From Sphingomonas sp. AR_OL41 (GTDB taxonomy: Bacteria > Pseudomonadota > Alphaproteobacteria > Sphingomonadales > Sphingomonadaceae), in assembly GCF_029911635.1 (NCBI RefSeq), contig NZ_JARYTI010000008.1:62001-126000 (forward strand): DNA of 64,000 nt, read 5' to 3'. Below are positions 8,053 through 17,557 of the stretch, piece after piece. Each line of letters starts with the position of its first letter. Positions within the stretch are counted from its first letter, which is position 1. The notes below the pieces were generated by a model, which worked only from the letters and a program-made list of their open reading frames with translations, did no database searches and was not told the DNA's origin. A program made the translations under genes and the position numbers.

Positions 8053-9006
8053 TCAGTTGACTGAGCGGACGCGGTTTTGCTGCTGCCCCAGATCGATTGC
8101 ACCATCGGGCGTACGGATACTGGCGGTAATTACTTGCCCGTCGCGCAGATACTGCGGCCGTTTCAACTGGCCCTTCATGAACATTGCGAAACGCCGCGCG
8201 GGCGAGAGGAAGCCGGCAATTGCCTGCACCGTTGGCGATGGCGGACGCAGCGCGACGCCACCTGGCGTTCCGGTCGCGATGAGATCGCCGGGGGCAAGAT
8301 CCATGATGCAGGATAGTTCTGCCAGCGTTTCGGCTGGCTTGAAGATCATGTCACCCGCCTGGCTACGCTGCCGTTCCTCGCCTTCGACAGCCAGCACCAA
8401 TTCCAGCTCGCTCCAACGCGCTAGTTCGGCCGCTGTGGGCAGCACTAGCCACGGGCCGGTCGGGCCGAAAGTGCGATAGCTTTTGGATTTGTTGAATTGC
8501 ATATGGCTGATCTGCACGTCGCGCGCTGTCACGTCGTTGACGATGACGAGGCCGCCGATCCAGTTCGCAAGCGTGGCCTCCGTGATGATCTCAGGCCCGG
8601 TGAAGCCGCGCTTGAGCACCAGACCAAGCTCGATCTCGTAATCCAAAAGGCGCACGTGAGGCGGGCGGATGATATCGGCATCGGCCGGCACGATGCACGA
8701 AGCGGCCTTTGTGAAAATCACATTATTGACAATGACTGCCGGATCGCCGCCCACTTCCTTCACATGGCTAGCATAGTTGGTAGCCTGGCAAATGAACTGA
8801 GCATCCTGCGTGACGGGGCTCATGATACGGTCCGCTATCACCGCTTCGCCTTCGGTCACGGCGCGGGCCGCATCATCCGGCCCACCCTGTTCGAAGAACG
8901 CGCGGGTCGTGGGATAATCGCCGAAAAGGCGGTGTAGACCGTGCGGGCTGTCTACCGCCCAGACGACGCGACCGGCAGCTTCGACGCGAGCGACGTTCAG
9001 GGCCAT
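8053..9006 (-). CDS. Fumarylacetoacetate hydrolase (FAH) family hydrolase
   Basis: Metal-dependent C-C hydrolase of the FAH superfamily, 317 aa, likely splitting an acylpyruvate or similar ring-cleavage product. The divalent-metal site is visible: Glu124 and Glu126 in DYEIELGLVLKRG, and Asp158 in VNDVTARDVQ. The ATG at 9006 is preceded by GAGGAA. The reading frame is open further upstream but into the previous gene. It lies 10 bp after the fused hydroxylase-dioxygenase, so it probably hydrolyses that enzyme's product. It is the last gene of the TetR-controlled module. Confidence 0.88.
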   Translation of the reverse strand: MALNVARVEAAGRVVWAVDSPHGLHRLFGDYPTTRAFFEQGGPDDAARAVTEGEAVIADRIMSPVTQDAQFICQATNYASHVKEVGGDPAVIVNNVIFTKAASCIVPADADIIRPPHVRLLDYEIELGLVLKRGFTGPEIITEATLANWIGGLVIVNDVTARDVQISHMQFNKSKSYRTFGPTGPWLVLPTAAELARWSELELVLAVEGEERQRSQAGDMIFKPAETLAELSCIMDLAPGDLIATGTPGGVALRPPSPTVQAIAGFLSPARRFAMFMKGQLKRPQYLRDGQVITASIRTPDGAIDLGQQQNRVRSVN

Positions 9007-9016
9007 GGTGGATTCC

Positions 9017-11629
9017 TCATTTCGTCCAGGGGCGGGATGGCGCGCTGATCGCGCTGAGCAGTCGGCGCAGGCGGGCGACGTCAAGCTCCGGGCTCTGGCG
9101 GACGTTTCGGATGGCGGTGACGATCAGGGCGGGCGTGATTTTCGGTTTCTCAAAATCTGCCGGGACCGGTGGCCCCCATTGATAAAGGCTGCTGGCGGTC
9201 AACTGGCTCCAGCCGGTGGGTACATCTGCAGAGAGCAGGTCCCCATCGGCATAATGTTCCAGCTTATCGCCGACCGGGTCACGCCAATAGTCGAAGATCT
9301 GGCTGCCCAGTATATGCCGGCCCAAGCCCCAGGCATGGCGCCAGCCTTTGGCTTGAAGCCATTCCTGGCCCAGTGCCACGTCATCGAGATCGATTACCTC
9401 AAAGGCGGCATGGCTAAAGCCGTTTGTAACATTCTGCGCGACGACCACTGTGTGATGATCGGCCGGCTCGGTCCCGCGATCGCAGCGCATGAAGGTGAGC
9501 GCTGGATCACCCGCCGAAAGATATTGCACGTCGGATGGGATGAGACCGAACGTCTCAATATACCAGCGTGCGGTGGCGAAGAAATTCACGGCTCCAAGCA
9601 CACAGTGGCCGGGGCGCAGCACAGTTGCGGGCTGTAGCGGTGCGCGGGCAAAATCATTTATCCGGTCCAGCCGCTGCGATGTGTTGGTCGGGGTGGGAGC
9701 ACGCACCGGGTCTTCGGCAATGCTTGCCTGGCCTGCCACTGCCCACACCTGAAATCCGGCAGGATCGGTGAGCCGCACGTGGCGGCCGCCGCCGGGCAGA
9801 TCGAGCGGTTCGATGGTCGATGCGCCGGGCAGGCGCGACAGGGCAGCAAGATCTGCGTCATCCCGCACACGCAGGGCGATGCCAATGAAGCCGGGCTTCT
9901 TCGCCCAAACGGTCACATGCGCCGGACCTGGCCCCCGGGCAGAACGCATGACCAGCTGGTCAGGCCGGCGCTCGGCGCGTTTCAGGCCAAAATCCACCAG
10001 GAAGCGTTCCATCACGTCAAGATCGGGCCGTGCAAATATGACGAAGGCGAGGTCCTGTGCCTTGGTGACCGGCTGTGTGGTCCGGGCCAGGCGAGAATCG
10101 TGCGGTGTCATGGCTTGGGGTCCATTGTTCAGGGAGAGTGCCGTGGCGAGCCAACCCAGTTGTGCTCCCGCGGCATCGGGCGTCAGCACGTCGGCAATGA
10201 AGCGATCGGGCCGCACGATAGCGATGCGCCCTTGTCCGATCTGTCTGGACAGCGCCGTGCTATCGGTCTTGATCAATCGCGCGCCCAATGTTGCGAGCAG
10301 AGCGCAATCTGCGGAGTGCAGCCCACTGGCTGGATCGGCACCTACGCCCAAGGCCACCCAACCCGGGCCGATCAACTCATCGAGCAACACGCCGTCCACC
10401 TGCGGTTGCACCAGCATGTGGCCGGCGGCGTTGGTCTTACCCCTTATGGCACCGCCCGCAAGGCGCGGGCGCGGTAGCAGCCCGCCGCGATTCACATGGT
10501 CCCGGTGTCCTGGCACCAGGTGCATCGCGGCGATCGATAGATCACGGACCGTCGCGCGCCAGCGGGTGGTCGGCATAATGGTCGCGCCCAGCTTGATGGC
10601 GAAGTCCGTCATTGCCTTGACATGCGGGCGGCGTTCCGTCTCATAGCTATCGAGCAGGAAATCGTCGGCGATCCCCCGGCGTACCATGTCAAGCTTCCAT
10701 GCAAGATTTTGCGCATCGCGCAGGCCGCCGTTAAGTCCCTGGCCGGCAAAGGGCGGGTTCACATGGGCGGCATCGCCTGCCAACAGCACGCGGCGTTCAC
10801 GGAAGCGATCGGCATAGCGGGCGTGGAAGGTATAGACGGTGGCGCGTTCGATAACGGAGCGGTCATTGGGGGCGTACCCGGCGATCAGCCGACGTACCGT
10901 TGCCTCGCGCTCCAGATCAGCGCTGGTCTCGCCCGGCAGTTGAAGAAACTCCCAGCGACGTCGCCCACGCGAAACGGGAAGCGTAAGCGCCGGACGGGCC
11001 GGATCGCAAAAGAACTGCATCTCGCGCACGCCATGGCCTTCGTCGATGCAATCCACGACCAGCCATTTTTCGGCGAAGGTATCGCCGCCAAAACCGATGC
11101 CAGCCGCATCGCGCACAAAGCTCTGACCGCCATCACATCCGATAACATATTCGGCCTCGGCCACATGTCGCTGGCCATCATTGCCGGTGAAGGCAACACG
11201 TGCGCCATTACCATCCTGGGTGAGGCCGGAGACGGTGGCGCCCATCCGCAACTCGACATGGGAGAAACGCGCAAGGCCGCCGCGCAGCACGGCTTCCATC
11301 TCGGGTTGATAGAAGCTGCCCAATTGGCTGTGACCATAAGGCCGTTCCGGCTTGCCCATGCGCATTAGTTCGCGGCCAGCGCCATTCAAATAGACAACCG
11401 GTACATCGCGTTCGAGGGCCGGTTCGAGCATGTGCAGTAGGCCGATCTTCTGGAAGAGACGCAGTGATTCGGCGTCATACGCAATGGCCCGCGGGACGGT
11501 GTAAGGTTCGGTACGGCGCTCCAGCACCAGCACGCGCGCACCGGAATTCCCCAGCAGGTTGGCCAGCATCAGTCCAACCGGGCCCGCGCCGACGATAATG
11601 GCGAAGGGGCGGTCCATACTGTCAGCCAT
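9017..11629 (-). CDS. Bifunctional FAD-dependent aromatic hydroxylase fused to extradiol ring-cleavage dioxygenase
   Basis: Single 870-aa frame with two enzyme units. Residues 1-515 form a class A flavoprotein monooxygenase of the PheA/TfdB/MhpA group: GAGPVGL at 14-20, IGCDGGQS near 163-170, and the second FAD motif LLAGDAAHVNPPF at 282-294, followed by GLRDAQNLAWKL. Residues 521-830 form a two-module vicinal-oxygen-chelate dioxygenase. The second module keeps all three metal ligands of type I extradiol enzymes: His675 (RPGHC), His740 (GFSH) and Glu791 (DKLEHY). The enzyme would hydroxylate a phenol and open the resulting catechol on one polypeptide. It overlaps the upstream MBL gene by 8 bp. 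No stop or frameshift is seen at the junction, so the fusion looks genuine. Confidence 0.88.
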   Translation of the reverse strand: MADSMDRPFAIIVGAGPVGLMLANLLGNSGARVLVLERRTEPYTVPRAIAYDAESLRLFQKIGLLHMLEPALERDVPVVYLNGAGRELMRMGKPERPYGHSQLGSFYQPEMEAVLRGGLARFSHVELRMGATVSGLTQDGNGARVAFTGNDGQRHVAEAEYVIGCDGGQSFVRDAAGIGFGGDTFAEKWLVVDCIDEGHGVREMQFFCDPARPALTLPVSRGRRRWEFLQLPGETSADLEREATVRRLIAGYAPNDRSVIERATVYTFHARYADRFRERRVLLAGDAAHVNPPFAGQGLNGGLRDAQNLAWKLDMVRRGIADDFLLDSYETERRPHVKAMTDFAIKLGATIMPTTRWRATVRDLSIAAMHLVPGHRDHVNRGGLLPRPRLAGGAIRGKTNAAGHMLVQPQVDGVLLDELIGPGWVALGVGADPASGLHSADCALLATLGARLIKTDSTALSRQIGQGRIAIVRPDRFIADVLTPDAAGAQLGWLATALSLNNGPQAMTPHDSRLARTTQPVTKAQDLAFVIFARPDLDVMERFLVDFGLKRAERRPDQLVMRSARGPGPAHVTVWAKKPGFIGIALRVRDDADLAALSRLPGASTIEPLDLPGGGRHVRLTDPAGFQVWAVAGQASIAEDPVRAPTPTNTSQRLDRINDFARAPLQPATVLRPGHCVLGAVNFFATARWYIETFGLIPSDVQYLSAGDPALTFMRCDRGTEPADHHTVVVAQNVTNGFSHAAFEVIDLDDVALGQEWLQAKGWRHAWGLGRHILGSQIFDYWRDPVGDKLEHYADGDLLSADVPTGWSQLTASSLYQWGPPVPADFEKPKITPALIVTAIRNVRQSPELDVARLRRLLSAISAPSRPWTK

Positions 11630-12728
11630 CCAGCTGGCTGAAGCGAACAGCGCTGCCGTCGAGCGGAATGGTAATCAGCATCCCGTCGCGCCCAATGGTG
11701 ACACCGTGCGGGCGCACCTCGTTCACCCCGCGCAGCCAGGGGGTCTTCAGGAATCCGAACACAAGCGGTGGCGCGATATGAGTATAGACCAGATCGCGAA
11801 CCCCGGCTTGGTTGGCTAGACGCGCGGCGTCCACCGGGCTGATGTGATACCGGCTGGTGTCTTTGAGCACGCTTGCCAGCGTCGTCTGACCGATGGCAGC
11901 GGCTTCACTGGCCATGACGTTCTGCAGATGATGGGCCTGCGCCTCGCTCACCAGCACATCCGCACCCTTGGCCGCACGCGCGAGACCGGCGTTGAACACG
12001 GTATCGCCGGTTATCACGACGGAATGGCCCTTGTAATCAAACCGGTAGGCAAAGGCCGGCGAGACCGGACGGTGATCGGCCTCAATCGCGGTGACCACAA
12101 CGCCGCCTTGATCATAGACCACCTGCGTACGCCCCGACGGCACATCACCAGGCTTCACGAAATCGGCCGGATGGGGGATCATCACAGCAGCTGCCAATGG
12201 CAGCATATCGCCGCCATGGCTGTGCAGGGCATGACGATAGTCGCGATCGAAGCTGTAGGCGAGGTTGAAGCCGGCCACCACCCGATCCACGCCGGTTGGA
12301 CCATAGACGTCGAGCGGGCGGGATCGGCCCTGCGCCCAGAGCTGCATGTTGAGATCGCCGAGTGCGCCGATGTGATCGGAATGGAAATGGGTGAGGAACA
12401 CCGCCTCCACCCTGGTCGCTGGAATGCGCCAAATAGCAAGATTCTTGGTCGATTCCGGTCCGATATCGACGATGAAAAAGCGGCCGCCAGCCACGACCAG
12501 CGCGCAAGCCTTTGCGGACTGACGTACTGGCAGCGGGCTGGAAGTGCCGCAAAGCAGGACGCGCAACGCATCATCGCTCGTTGGCAGCTGGCTTTGGCGA
12601 GCGAGCTGGCGGCGCGCACCAGCCGCAAACACCGCGTCCTGCAGCGCCGGAGACAGGGTGAAGGCAAGCCAGGCGACGAACGTCACCACGCCAAGGCAAA
12701 GCACCAACCATCCCAGCAACTTTTTCAT
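11622..12728 (-). CDS. Membrane-anchored metallo-beta-lactamase-fold hydrolase
   Basis: MBL-fold hydrolase of about 368 aa with an N-terminal hydrophobic segment (residues 4-25) that should place it in or outside the inner membrane. The zinc motif is THFHSDH near residues 113-119, followed by GDTVFN and a late His-containing strand (YTHIAPP), as in ribonuclease Z/arylsulfatase-like members of the fold. GTG 12731 and ATG 12728 are both possible starts; the ATG has GGGGAGG at good spacing. It is first in the TetR-module operon (MBL, fusion enzyme, FAH). A role in ester, lactone or sulfate-ester hydrolysis of the substrate is inference. Confidence 0.8.
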   Translation of the reverse strand: MKKLLGWLVLCLGVVTFVAWLAFTLSPALQDAVFAAGARRQLARQSQLPTSDDALRVLLCGTSSPLPVRQSAKACALVVAGGRFFIVDIGPESTKNLAIWRIPATRVEAVFLTHFHSDHIGALGDLNMQLWAQGRSRPLDVYGPTGVDRVVAGFNLAYSFDRDYRHALHSHGGDMLPLAAAVMIPHPADFVKPGDVPSGRTQVVYDQGGVVVTAIEADHRPVSPAFAYRFDYKGHSVVITGDTVFNAGLARAAKGADVLVSEAQAHHLQNVMASEAAAIGQTTLASVLKDTSRYHISPVDAARLANQAGVRDLVYTHIAPPLVFGFLKTPWLRGVNEVRPHGVTIGRDGMLITIPLDGSAVRFSQLDG

Positions 12729-12752
12729 CACTGCCTCCCCTCGCAGGCCAGT

Positions 12753-12768
12753 CTGACCATCTGGTCAG
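12753..12768. promoter_or_regulatory. TetR-type operator palindrome 1
   Basis: CTGACCATCTGGTCAG has perfect 7-bp arms (CTGACCA/TGGTCAG). It lies in the divergent promoter between the MBL operon and tetR, 25 bp upstream of the MBL start. Confidence 0.65.
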
Positions 12769-12781
12769 TCTATGTGCATAT

Positions 12782-12797
12782 TTGACCGTTTGGTCAA
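12782..12797. promoter_or_regulatory. TetR-type operator palindrome 2
   Basis: TTGACCGTTTGGTCAA has 6-bp arms sharing TGACC/GGTCA with palindrome 1. The centre-to-centre distance is 29 bp, close to three helical turns. It lies 42 bp before the tetR start. Confidence 0.65.
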
Positions 12798-12838
12798 TAC
12801 CGCTTGACTCGGTGTCATGTGCTTGTCAGCCTCCGGCA

Positions 12839-13480
12839 ATGGCAAAAGCAGCGAAGCCGGGCAGTGAGGAAGGTCGTCGGCGCATCTTGGCTGCCGCACG
12901 TTCGGCCTTTGCTACCCATGGCTTTGAAGGCGCGAGCCTGCGCGCGATCAGTGTCGAAGCGGGTGTCCTACACACCGCCATGCTCTATCATTTTCCTTCG
13001 AAGGACGTGCTGTGGCGGGCAGTGATGGCCGATTTGTTTGATGCGGTAGAGGCGCGCTTCGCCGACGAAGCGGCGCGGCTCGCGGGCGCGCCACCCGACC
13101 TGCTGGCGCGGGCACTGGTGCGAAATTTCGTTTCCTTCTGCGCCAGTTGCCCGGAACTGCACCGCATCATGACGATCGAAGGCCGCAGCGACACCGATCG
13201 CCTTACCTGGCTCGTGGATCGCTATAGCCGCCGCCTGTTTGATGCAGTCAAGGCCATGGCGCCGGTGGCCAACCCACTGATCGCCGACCCCATCCAGCTC
13301 TACTATGCGATCATCGGCCTTTCCGCCTCCGTTTTCACACTGGCGCCGGAGTATCGCCGCTTGTCCGGGCGCGATCCGTTCGCCGAAGCAGAGATTACCG
13401 CCACGGCCGACCTTGTCGAGCGGTTGGTATTTGGACCTGCTGGCACCGGTTTGAGTAATGCTGACACAGATCCAACCTAA
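12839..13480 (+). CDS. TetR family transcriptional regulator
   Basis: TetR-type repressor of 213 aa when started at the ATG at 12839; the frame is open to a TTG at 12782 but that would lie inside an operator. The N-terminal helix-turn-helix is clear: RRRILAAARSAFATHGFEG, then LRAISVEAGV, then MLYHFPSKD. The variable C-terminal half should bind the inducer. It is transcribed divergently from the MBL/fusion/FAH operon, with two related palindromes in between, so autoregulation and control of that operon are likely. Confidence 0.88.
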   Translation: MAKAAKPGSEEGRRRILAAARSAFATHGFEGASLRAISVEAGVLHTAMLYHFPSKDVLWRAVMADLFDAVEARFADEAARLAGAPPDLLARALVRNFVSFCASCPELHRIMTIEGRSDTDRLTWLVDRYSRRLFDAVKAMAPVANPLIADPIQLYYAIIGLSASVFTLAPEYRRLSGRDPFAEAEITATADLVERLVFGPAGTGLSNADTDPT

Positions 13481-13603
13481 GGTGCTTATCAACCGGGAGC
13501 CGGATTGCCCGCACCGCTGGCCTGAATGTTCTGGATGCCGGTCACCCGCGCCGGTTGACCGAATCACGTTGGCCTGGGACGTTTGGCGCACGCTCCTGGC
13601 GGC

Positions 13604-15031
13604 CTATCTAACCGGCGCTGGCACCATTCGCCGCTTCGCCACGCCGAAATGATCGGCCAAATCCTCTGCGCTGAACCCTGCTGTGAAAGATTCCGCGTCA
13701 AGCGGCAGCATTTGCGTACTCCACGAATCGTAAATCGTCTTAAGCGCCGTGAACCTCGCCGGCATTCGCTCCTTCAGATTTGCTCGTTCCAACGGGTCAT
13801 TGACGACGTCGAACAGAAAGGTTTGATCCAGTATCTTGAGGTATTTGTAGTCGCCAACGCGGCACGCCTGTTGATCGAGATTCAAGTACCGCCAGCATAA
13901 TGTTCTGGGAACCGGCTTGGCGCCCGCAAGCATCGGGCGGAGGTCCATGCCGTCGCTGGGGTAGGCCGGATCGGGACTACCACCTGCGATTGCCAGCAGG
14001 GTGGGCATCCAGTCCATGGAAATCATGACCTGGTCGCTGACTGCCCCCTTGGCAACATGACCAGGCCAACGGATAATCGCCGGAATTCGCAAACCGCCTT
14101 CGAGCAGCTCCGTCTTCTTGCCTGTAAATGGCCATGTATCGGAATACCGTTCGCCACCATTATCGCTGGTAAAAATAACAATCGTATTGTCGGCGATACC
14201 CTTTTCTTCCAGAGTCTTCAGGACACGACCGATCTGCAAATCCATCCGCGTCACCATCGCCGCGTATGTGGCGAGTGAACCGCCATCAAAGTCTTCCACA
14301 GCCAGCGGATCTGCCTTCGCCGCCAGGCGCTTCGACTCCGCCAGATCGTCGGGTCCCTCCCATGGCCAATGAGGAGCGTTGAAATGAAGGCTCATGAAAA
14401 AGGGCGCGGCACCCTTGGCAAAGTTGCCAATCATCTTGACCGCTCGATCACCAAGCAAGTCAGTAAGATACCCAGGCTGTTCCACGGGGCGATCATCGTC
14501 CCACAGATCCGGTCCGCGCCGCGAGCCATGCCGAAAATAGTCAAGCGCGCCGCCGCGAAAACCCCAGAAGTGATCATAGCCGCTCTTGAGCGGCCCATAT
14601 TTCGGCAACTGACCCAAATGCCATTTACCAATCAGCGCTGTGGTATAGCCCTGCTTGCGTAGCAGCGAGGGCAAGGTTGGATGTTCTGGTGGCAAGCCGA
14701 CATCGCGATTGAACAAGGGCTCTTCCAGACCAATCGCCAAACGATTCTGATACCGCCCGGTAATCAACCCTGTCCGCGTTGCCGAACATACAGCCGAATT
14801 CGCATATGCCTGCAGGAAGCGCATGCCGTCCTTCGCAAGCCGGTCAATCGCGGGCGTCCGATACTCGCGCCGCCCGTAACAACTGACATCGGCATATCCC
14901 AGATCATCGGCTAGGATAAATAGGATGTTAGGCTTCATGCCGGAGGGCCGAGCAGCGACGGGCATGCCCGCCGCCGCCATCGCACCGAAGGCTGCTGACG
15001 ACTGCAATACTTCGCGTCGGGTGACCGCCAT
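13604..15031 (-). CDS. Tat-exported arylsulfatase-type sulfatase
   Basis: Type I sulfatase of about 475 aa, hydrolysing a sulfate ester in the periplasm. The N-terminus carries a twin-arginine signal (TRREVLQSS followed by an Ala-rich core). The metal-binding ADDLGYAD is near residue 41. The formylglycine site reads C-S-A-T-R-T-G (Cys82), with Ala where the consensus CxPxR has Pro. KWHLG (near 135) and TSDNGG complete the active-site set. It lies 54 bp downstream of the TonB receptor on the same strand, so uptake and desulfation are probably co-expressed. A formylglycine-generating or anaerobic maturase is not in the window. Confidence 0.85.
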   Translation of the reverse strand: MAVTRREVLQSSAAFGAMAAAGMPVAARPSGMKPNILFILADDLGYADVSCYGRREYRTPAIDRLAKDGMRFLQAYANSAVCSATRTGLITGRYQNRLAIGLEEPLFNRDVGLPPEHPTLPSLLRKQGYTTALIGKWHLGQLPKYGPLKSGYDHFWGFRGGALDYFRHGSRRGPDLWDDDRPVEQPGYLTDLLGDRAVKMIGNFAKGAAPFFMSLHFNAPHWPWEGPDDLAESKRLAAKADPLAVEDFDGGSLATYAAMVTRMDLQIGRVLKTLEEKGIADNTIVIFTSDNGGERYSDTWPFTGKKTELLEGGLRIPAIIRWPGHVAKGAVSDQVMISMDWMPTLLAIAGGSPDPAYPSDGMDLRPMLAGAKPVPRTLCWRYLNLDQQACRVGDYKYLKILDQTFLFDVVNDPLERANLKERMPARFTALKTIYDSWSTQMLPLDAESFTAGFSAEDLADHFGVAKRRMVPAPVR

Positions 15032-15085
15032 CACATCATACTCCGAGCTGGCATCGAGAATGGACCTTCCGGCACGATCGGATGA

Positions 15086-17557
15086 TCAGAAACGAAAGCC
15101 GATCTGCAGATAGGCTTCACGCGGGCGCGCGACCGTACCATAGGCCGAACCGGATGCCGATGAGAGCACCTTCGTTGTGAAGTACGTCGCGTCGAACAGG
15201 TTTCGGGCGCCAACCGCGGCGCTCCAGCCGCTTCTCGGAAACGAGTAGCTAATTCGGGCATTTGCGACAGCGAAACCGGGCTGCTCGATAATGGCGTAAT
15301 TCGCAACGCTGTTGCTGTCAGAGCTTTCGTAATGAACGTCGAATTCGCTGTCCACGCGCCCTCCATTGGCGAGCTCGAACTTCTTCGTCAGCTGTCCGTT
15401 GAGCTGCCATGCTGGTCCTGGCAGGCGACTGGCGGTCGTGATGTTGACGACAGCATTTGTGCCCGCGCTTGACTGGGTGCCCGGGGCAACCTCTGTAAGG
15501 GTCTTGTTGGTGTAACCTACAGAAACGCTGGCGGCAAAGCCGCTGCCAAGGATGGCACGCGCCTCACCCTCAAAACCGGTAAAATGCGCGTTGGCCAGGT
15601 TGAGCGTGAAACCCGGCAGATTCGCAACGGTCGCAGTTACCTGAATGTCGCGGTAGTTGATCCGGAACGCCGCCAGATTCAGAATAAGATGCCGGTTGAA
15701 CAACGTCGACTTAACGCCAGCCTCATATGAGGTCACATATTCGGGGTTGAACGACGGCAACGGGGTCGGCAACCCGCCAGGAAACCGCGCAGCAAAACCT
15801 CCGGCCCGATAGCCTTCGGAATAGGTGCCATAGATCAGCAGATTATCGGTTGCCTGCCATGCGATATTGGCCATCGGCGTCCAGATCTTCGATTGCTGCG
15901 TACCGCTGCCGTTCAACGCCGCCCCTACTGCACGAAGCTGCGAAACATTGTAGTCCTTGAAATCATCCGTGTAGCGAAGGCCACCGGTGATCTTCAACCG
16001 GTCGGTTACCGCCAGCGTTGCCTGGGCGTACGCCGCTTTCGACGTATTATTGATAAAGCGAGACGTTGTCTGGAAATATGGCAATGTCGGTGCAAGTGCC
16101 GGCGCGAGCGCCGCCGGAATGTCGCCTGGCGTCAGCAGGTCGACTGCCTCGTCACCCTTTTCCCTGAAATAATAGAGACCGACAACATAATTAAGCCGTC
16201 CGTGGAAGGCATCGCCGACCAATTGAAACTCTTGTGACAATTGGTTCTGCCGATAGGGAACATTATTATTCTGAAAAATAACGTATGGCGTCAGATCGAG
16301 GTCACTATAAAATATCGTATCGAATTTCCGATACGACGTGATCGATTTAAATGTTCCGATCGCCGACTGCAAAGCAACAGTTGCTCCGAAACCAGTGACA
16401 TTCAACACGTTTGTTGGAATAATTTTCTGACCGGACTTATCATACCAGACAGAATTATTGCCTGTTGTTCCAGCAAGCCATGTATTACCGTAGCATGTCA
16501 GACTATTGTTACGAAACGTCGCATCACTGGCACAGCGCGGCGCATCAACCGAGATGTAAGGAATCTTGGCCGTTGCCACGGGCCCTGCCCCCGAATTGAA
16601 GAACGTCGAATCGCTGCCGGTAGGCGCCGTACTTGTGGTGGAAACACTACCAAGCTGCAGTCCGACAATCGCCGCTGGAGGGTCGCGGCGTTCGGTATGG
16701 TCGACCGACAAATCGATCGTCAGATTATGGAAGGGTTGGTACCGAAGCGCGGCACGGCCAGCCCACATGCGCTCGCCGCCGAGCTTGTAGTCCCTGTACT
16801 GCAACGCATCGACATACCCATCGCGGTGCCGGTACATGCCAGATACACGCAATGCCAGATTGCTGGCGATCGGGACGTTTAACGAGGCTTGGACGCTATA
16901 GAACGCGCGCGATCCGCCCGACAGGTCGACATTGCCGCTGAACTTGTCCGTAGACGGCGCCTTTGAAATGACGCTGACAGCACCGCCGATCGTATTGCGA
17001 CCAAACAGCGTACCTTGCGGGCCGCGCAGGACCTCGATCCGCTCGACATCGGCGAGATCGAGCACGCTACCCACTGATCGGCCGAGATAAACGCCGTCCA
17101 GATATACGCCGACACCGGGGTCGGTGTTGATCGTAAAATCGCTTTGCCCGATGCCGCGGATGTTAATGACCGGGGTAAAGGTTGCGCCCGAGGTCGCACC
17201 TCCGGTCTTGAATACCACGTTCGGGGCGATGTCATTGACAGTCGCCAGGTCAACAGAGCCGCGCGCCGCAAGATCCGCGGCGTTCACGGCCGTAATCGCG
17301 ATCGGCGTTGATTGGAGGTTCTCCGACCGCTTGCGCGCTGTGACGACGATATCGCCAATCCCGTCATTCGTTGAAGCAGGCGTGGCGTCCTGCTTGGCGA
17401 CGAGGCCTTGCCTGGTGACGTCGCTATCCGGCGTCGATTGCGCTTGGGCACAGAATGGGGAAAAACCCAGCAACATGGCCCCACAGAGTAGCGGCCACTT
17501 GTTCAGCGCGCCGGTAACCGGATTGATGCCGATGCGGATATCTGGTGCCTGTTGCAT
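15086..17557 (-). CDS. TonB-dependent outer-membrane receptor
   Basis: Outer-membrane active transporter, 823 aa from the ATG at 17557, which has GGGGAGGA upstream; the frame is open further upstream. A signal segment (LLCGAMLLGFSPFCAQAQ) is followed by the plug (IVVTARKRSENLQSTPIAIT, then GIGQSDFTINTDPGVGVYLD) and a long beta-barrel ending in aromatic-terminated QIGFRF. This is the subfamily common in sphingomonads for uptake of aromatic and other organic molecules. A 19-bp palindrome lies about 110 bp upstream of the start, and the sulfatase follows. Confidence 0.92.
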   Translation of the reverse strand: MQQAPDIRIGINPVTGALNKWPLLCGAMLLGFSPFCAQAQSTPDSDVTRQGLVAKQDATPASTNDGIGDIVVTARKRSENLQSTPIAITAVNAADLAARGSVDLATVNDIAPNVVFKTGGATSGATFTPVINIRGIGQSDFTINTDPGVGVYLDGVYLGRSVGSVLDLADVERIEVLRGPQGTLFGRNTIGGAVSVISKAPSTDKFSGNVDLSGGSRAFYSVQASLNVPIASNLALRVSGMYRHRDGYVDALQYRDYKLGGERMWAGRAALRYQPFHNLTIDLSVDHTERRDPPAAIVGLQLGSVSTTSTAPTGSDSTFFNSGAGPVATAKIPYISVDAPRCASDATFRNNSLTCYGNTWLAGTTGNNSVWYDKSGQKIIPTNVLNVTGFGATVALQSAIGTFKSITSYRKFDTIFYSDLDLTPYVIFQNNNVPYRQNQLSQEFQLVGDAFHGRLNYVVGLYYFREKGDEAVDLLTPGDIPAALAPALAPTLPYFQTTSRFINNTSKAAYAQATLAVTDRLKITGGLRYTDDFKDYNVSQLRAVGAALNGSGTQQSKIWTPMANIAWQATDNLLIYGTYSEGYRAGGFAARFPGGLPTPLPSFNPEYVTSYEAGVKSTLFNRHLILNLAAFRINYRDIQVTATVANLPGFTLNLANAHFTGFEGEARAILGSGFAASVSVGYTNKTLTEVAPGTQSSAGTNAVVNITTASRLPGPAWQLNGQLTKKFELANGGRVDSEFDVHYESSDSNSVANYAIIEQPGFAVANARISYSFPRSGWSAAVGARNLFDATYFTTKVLSSASGSAYGTVARPREAYLQIGFRF

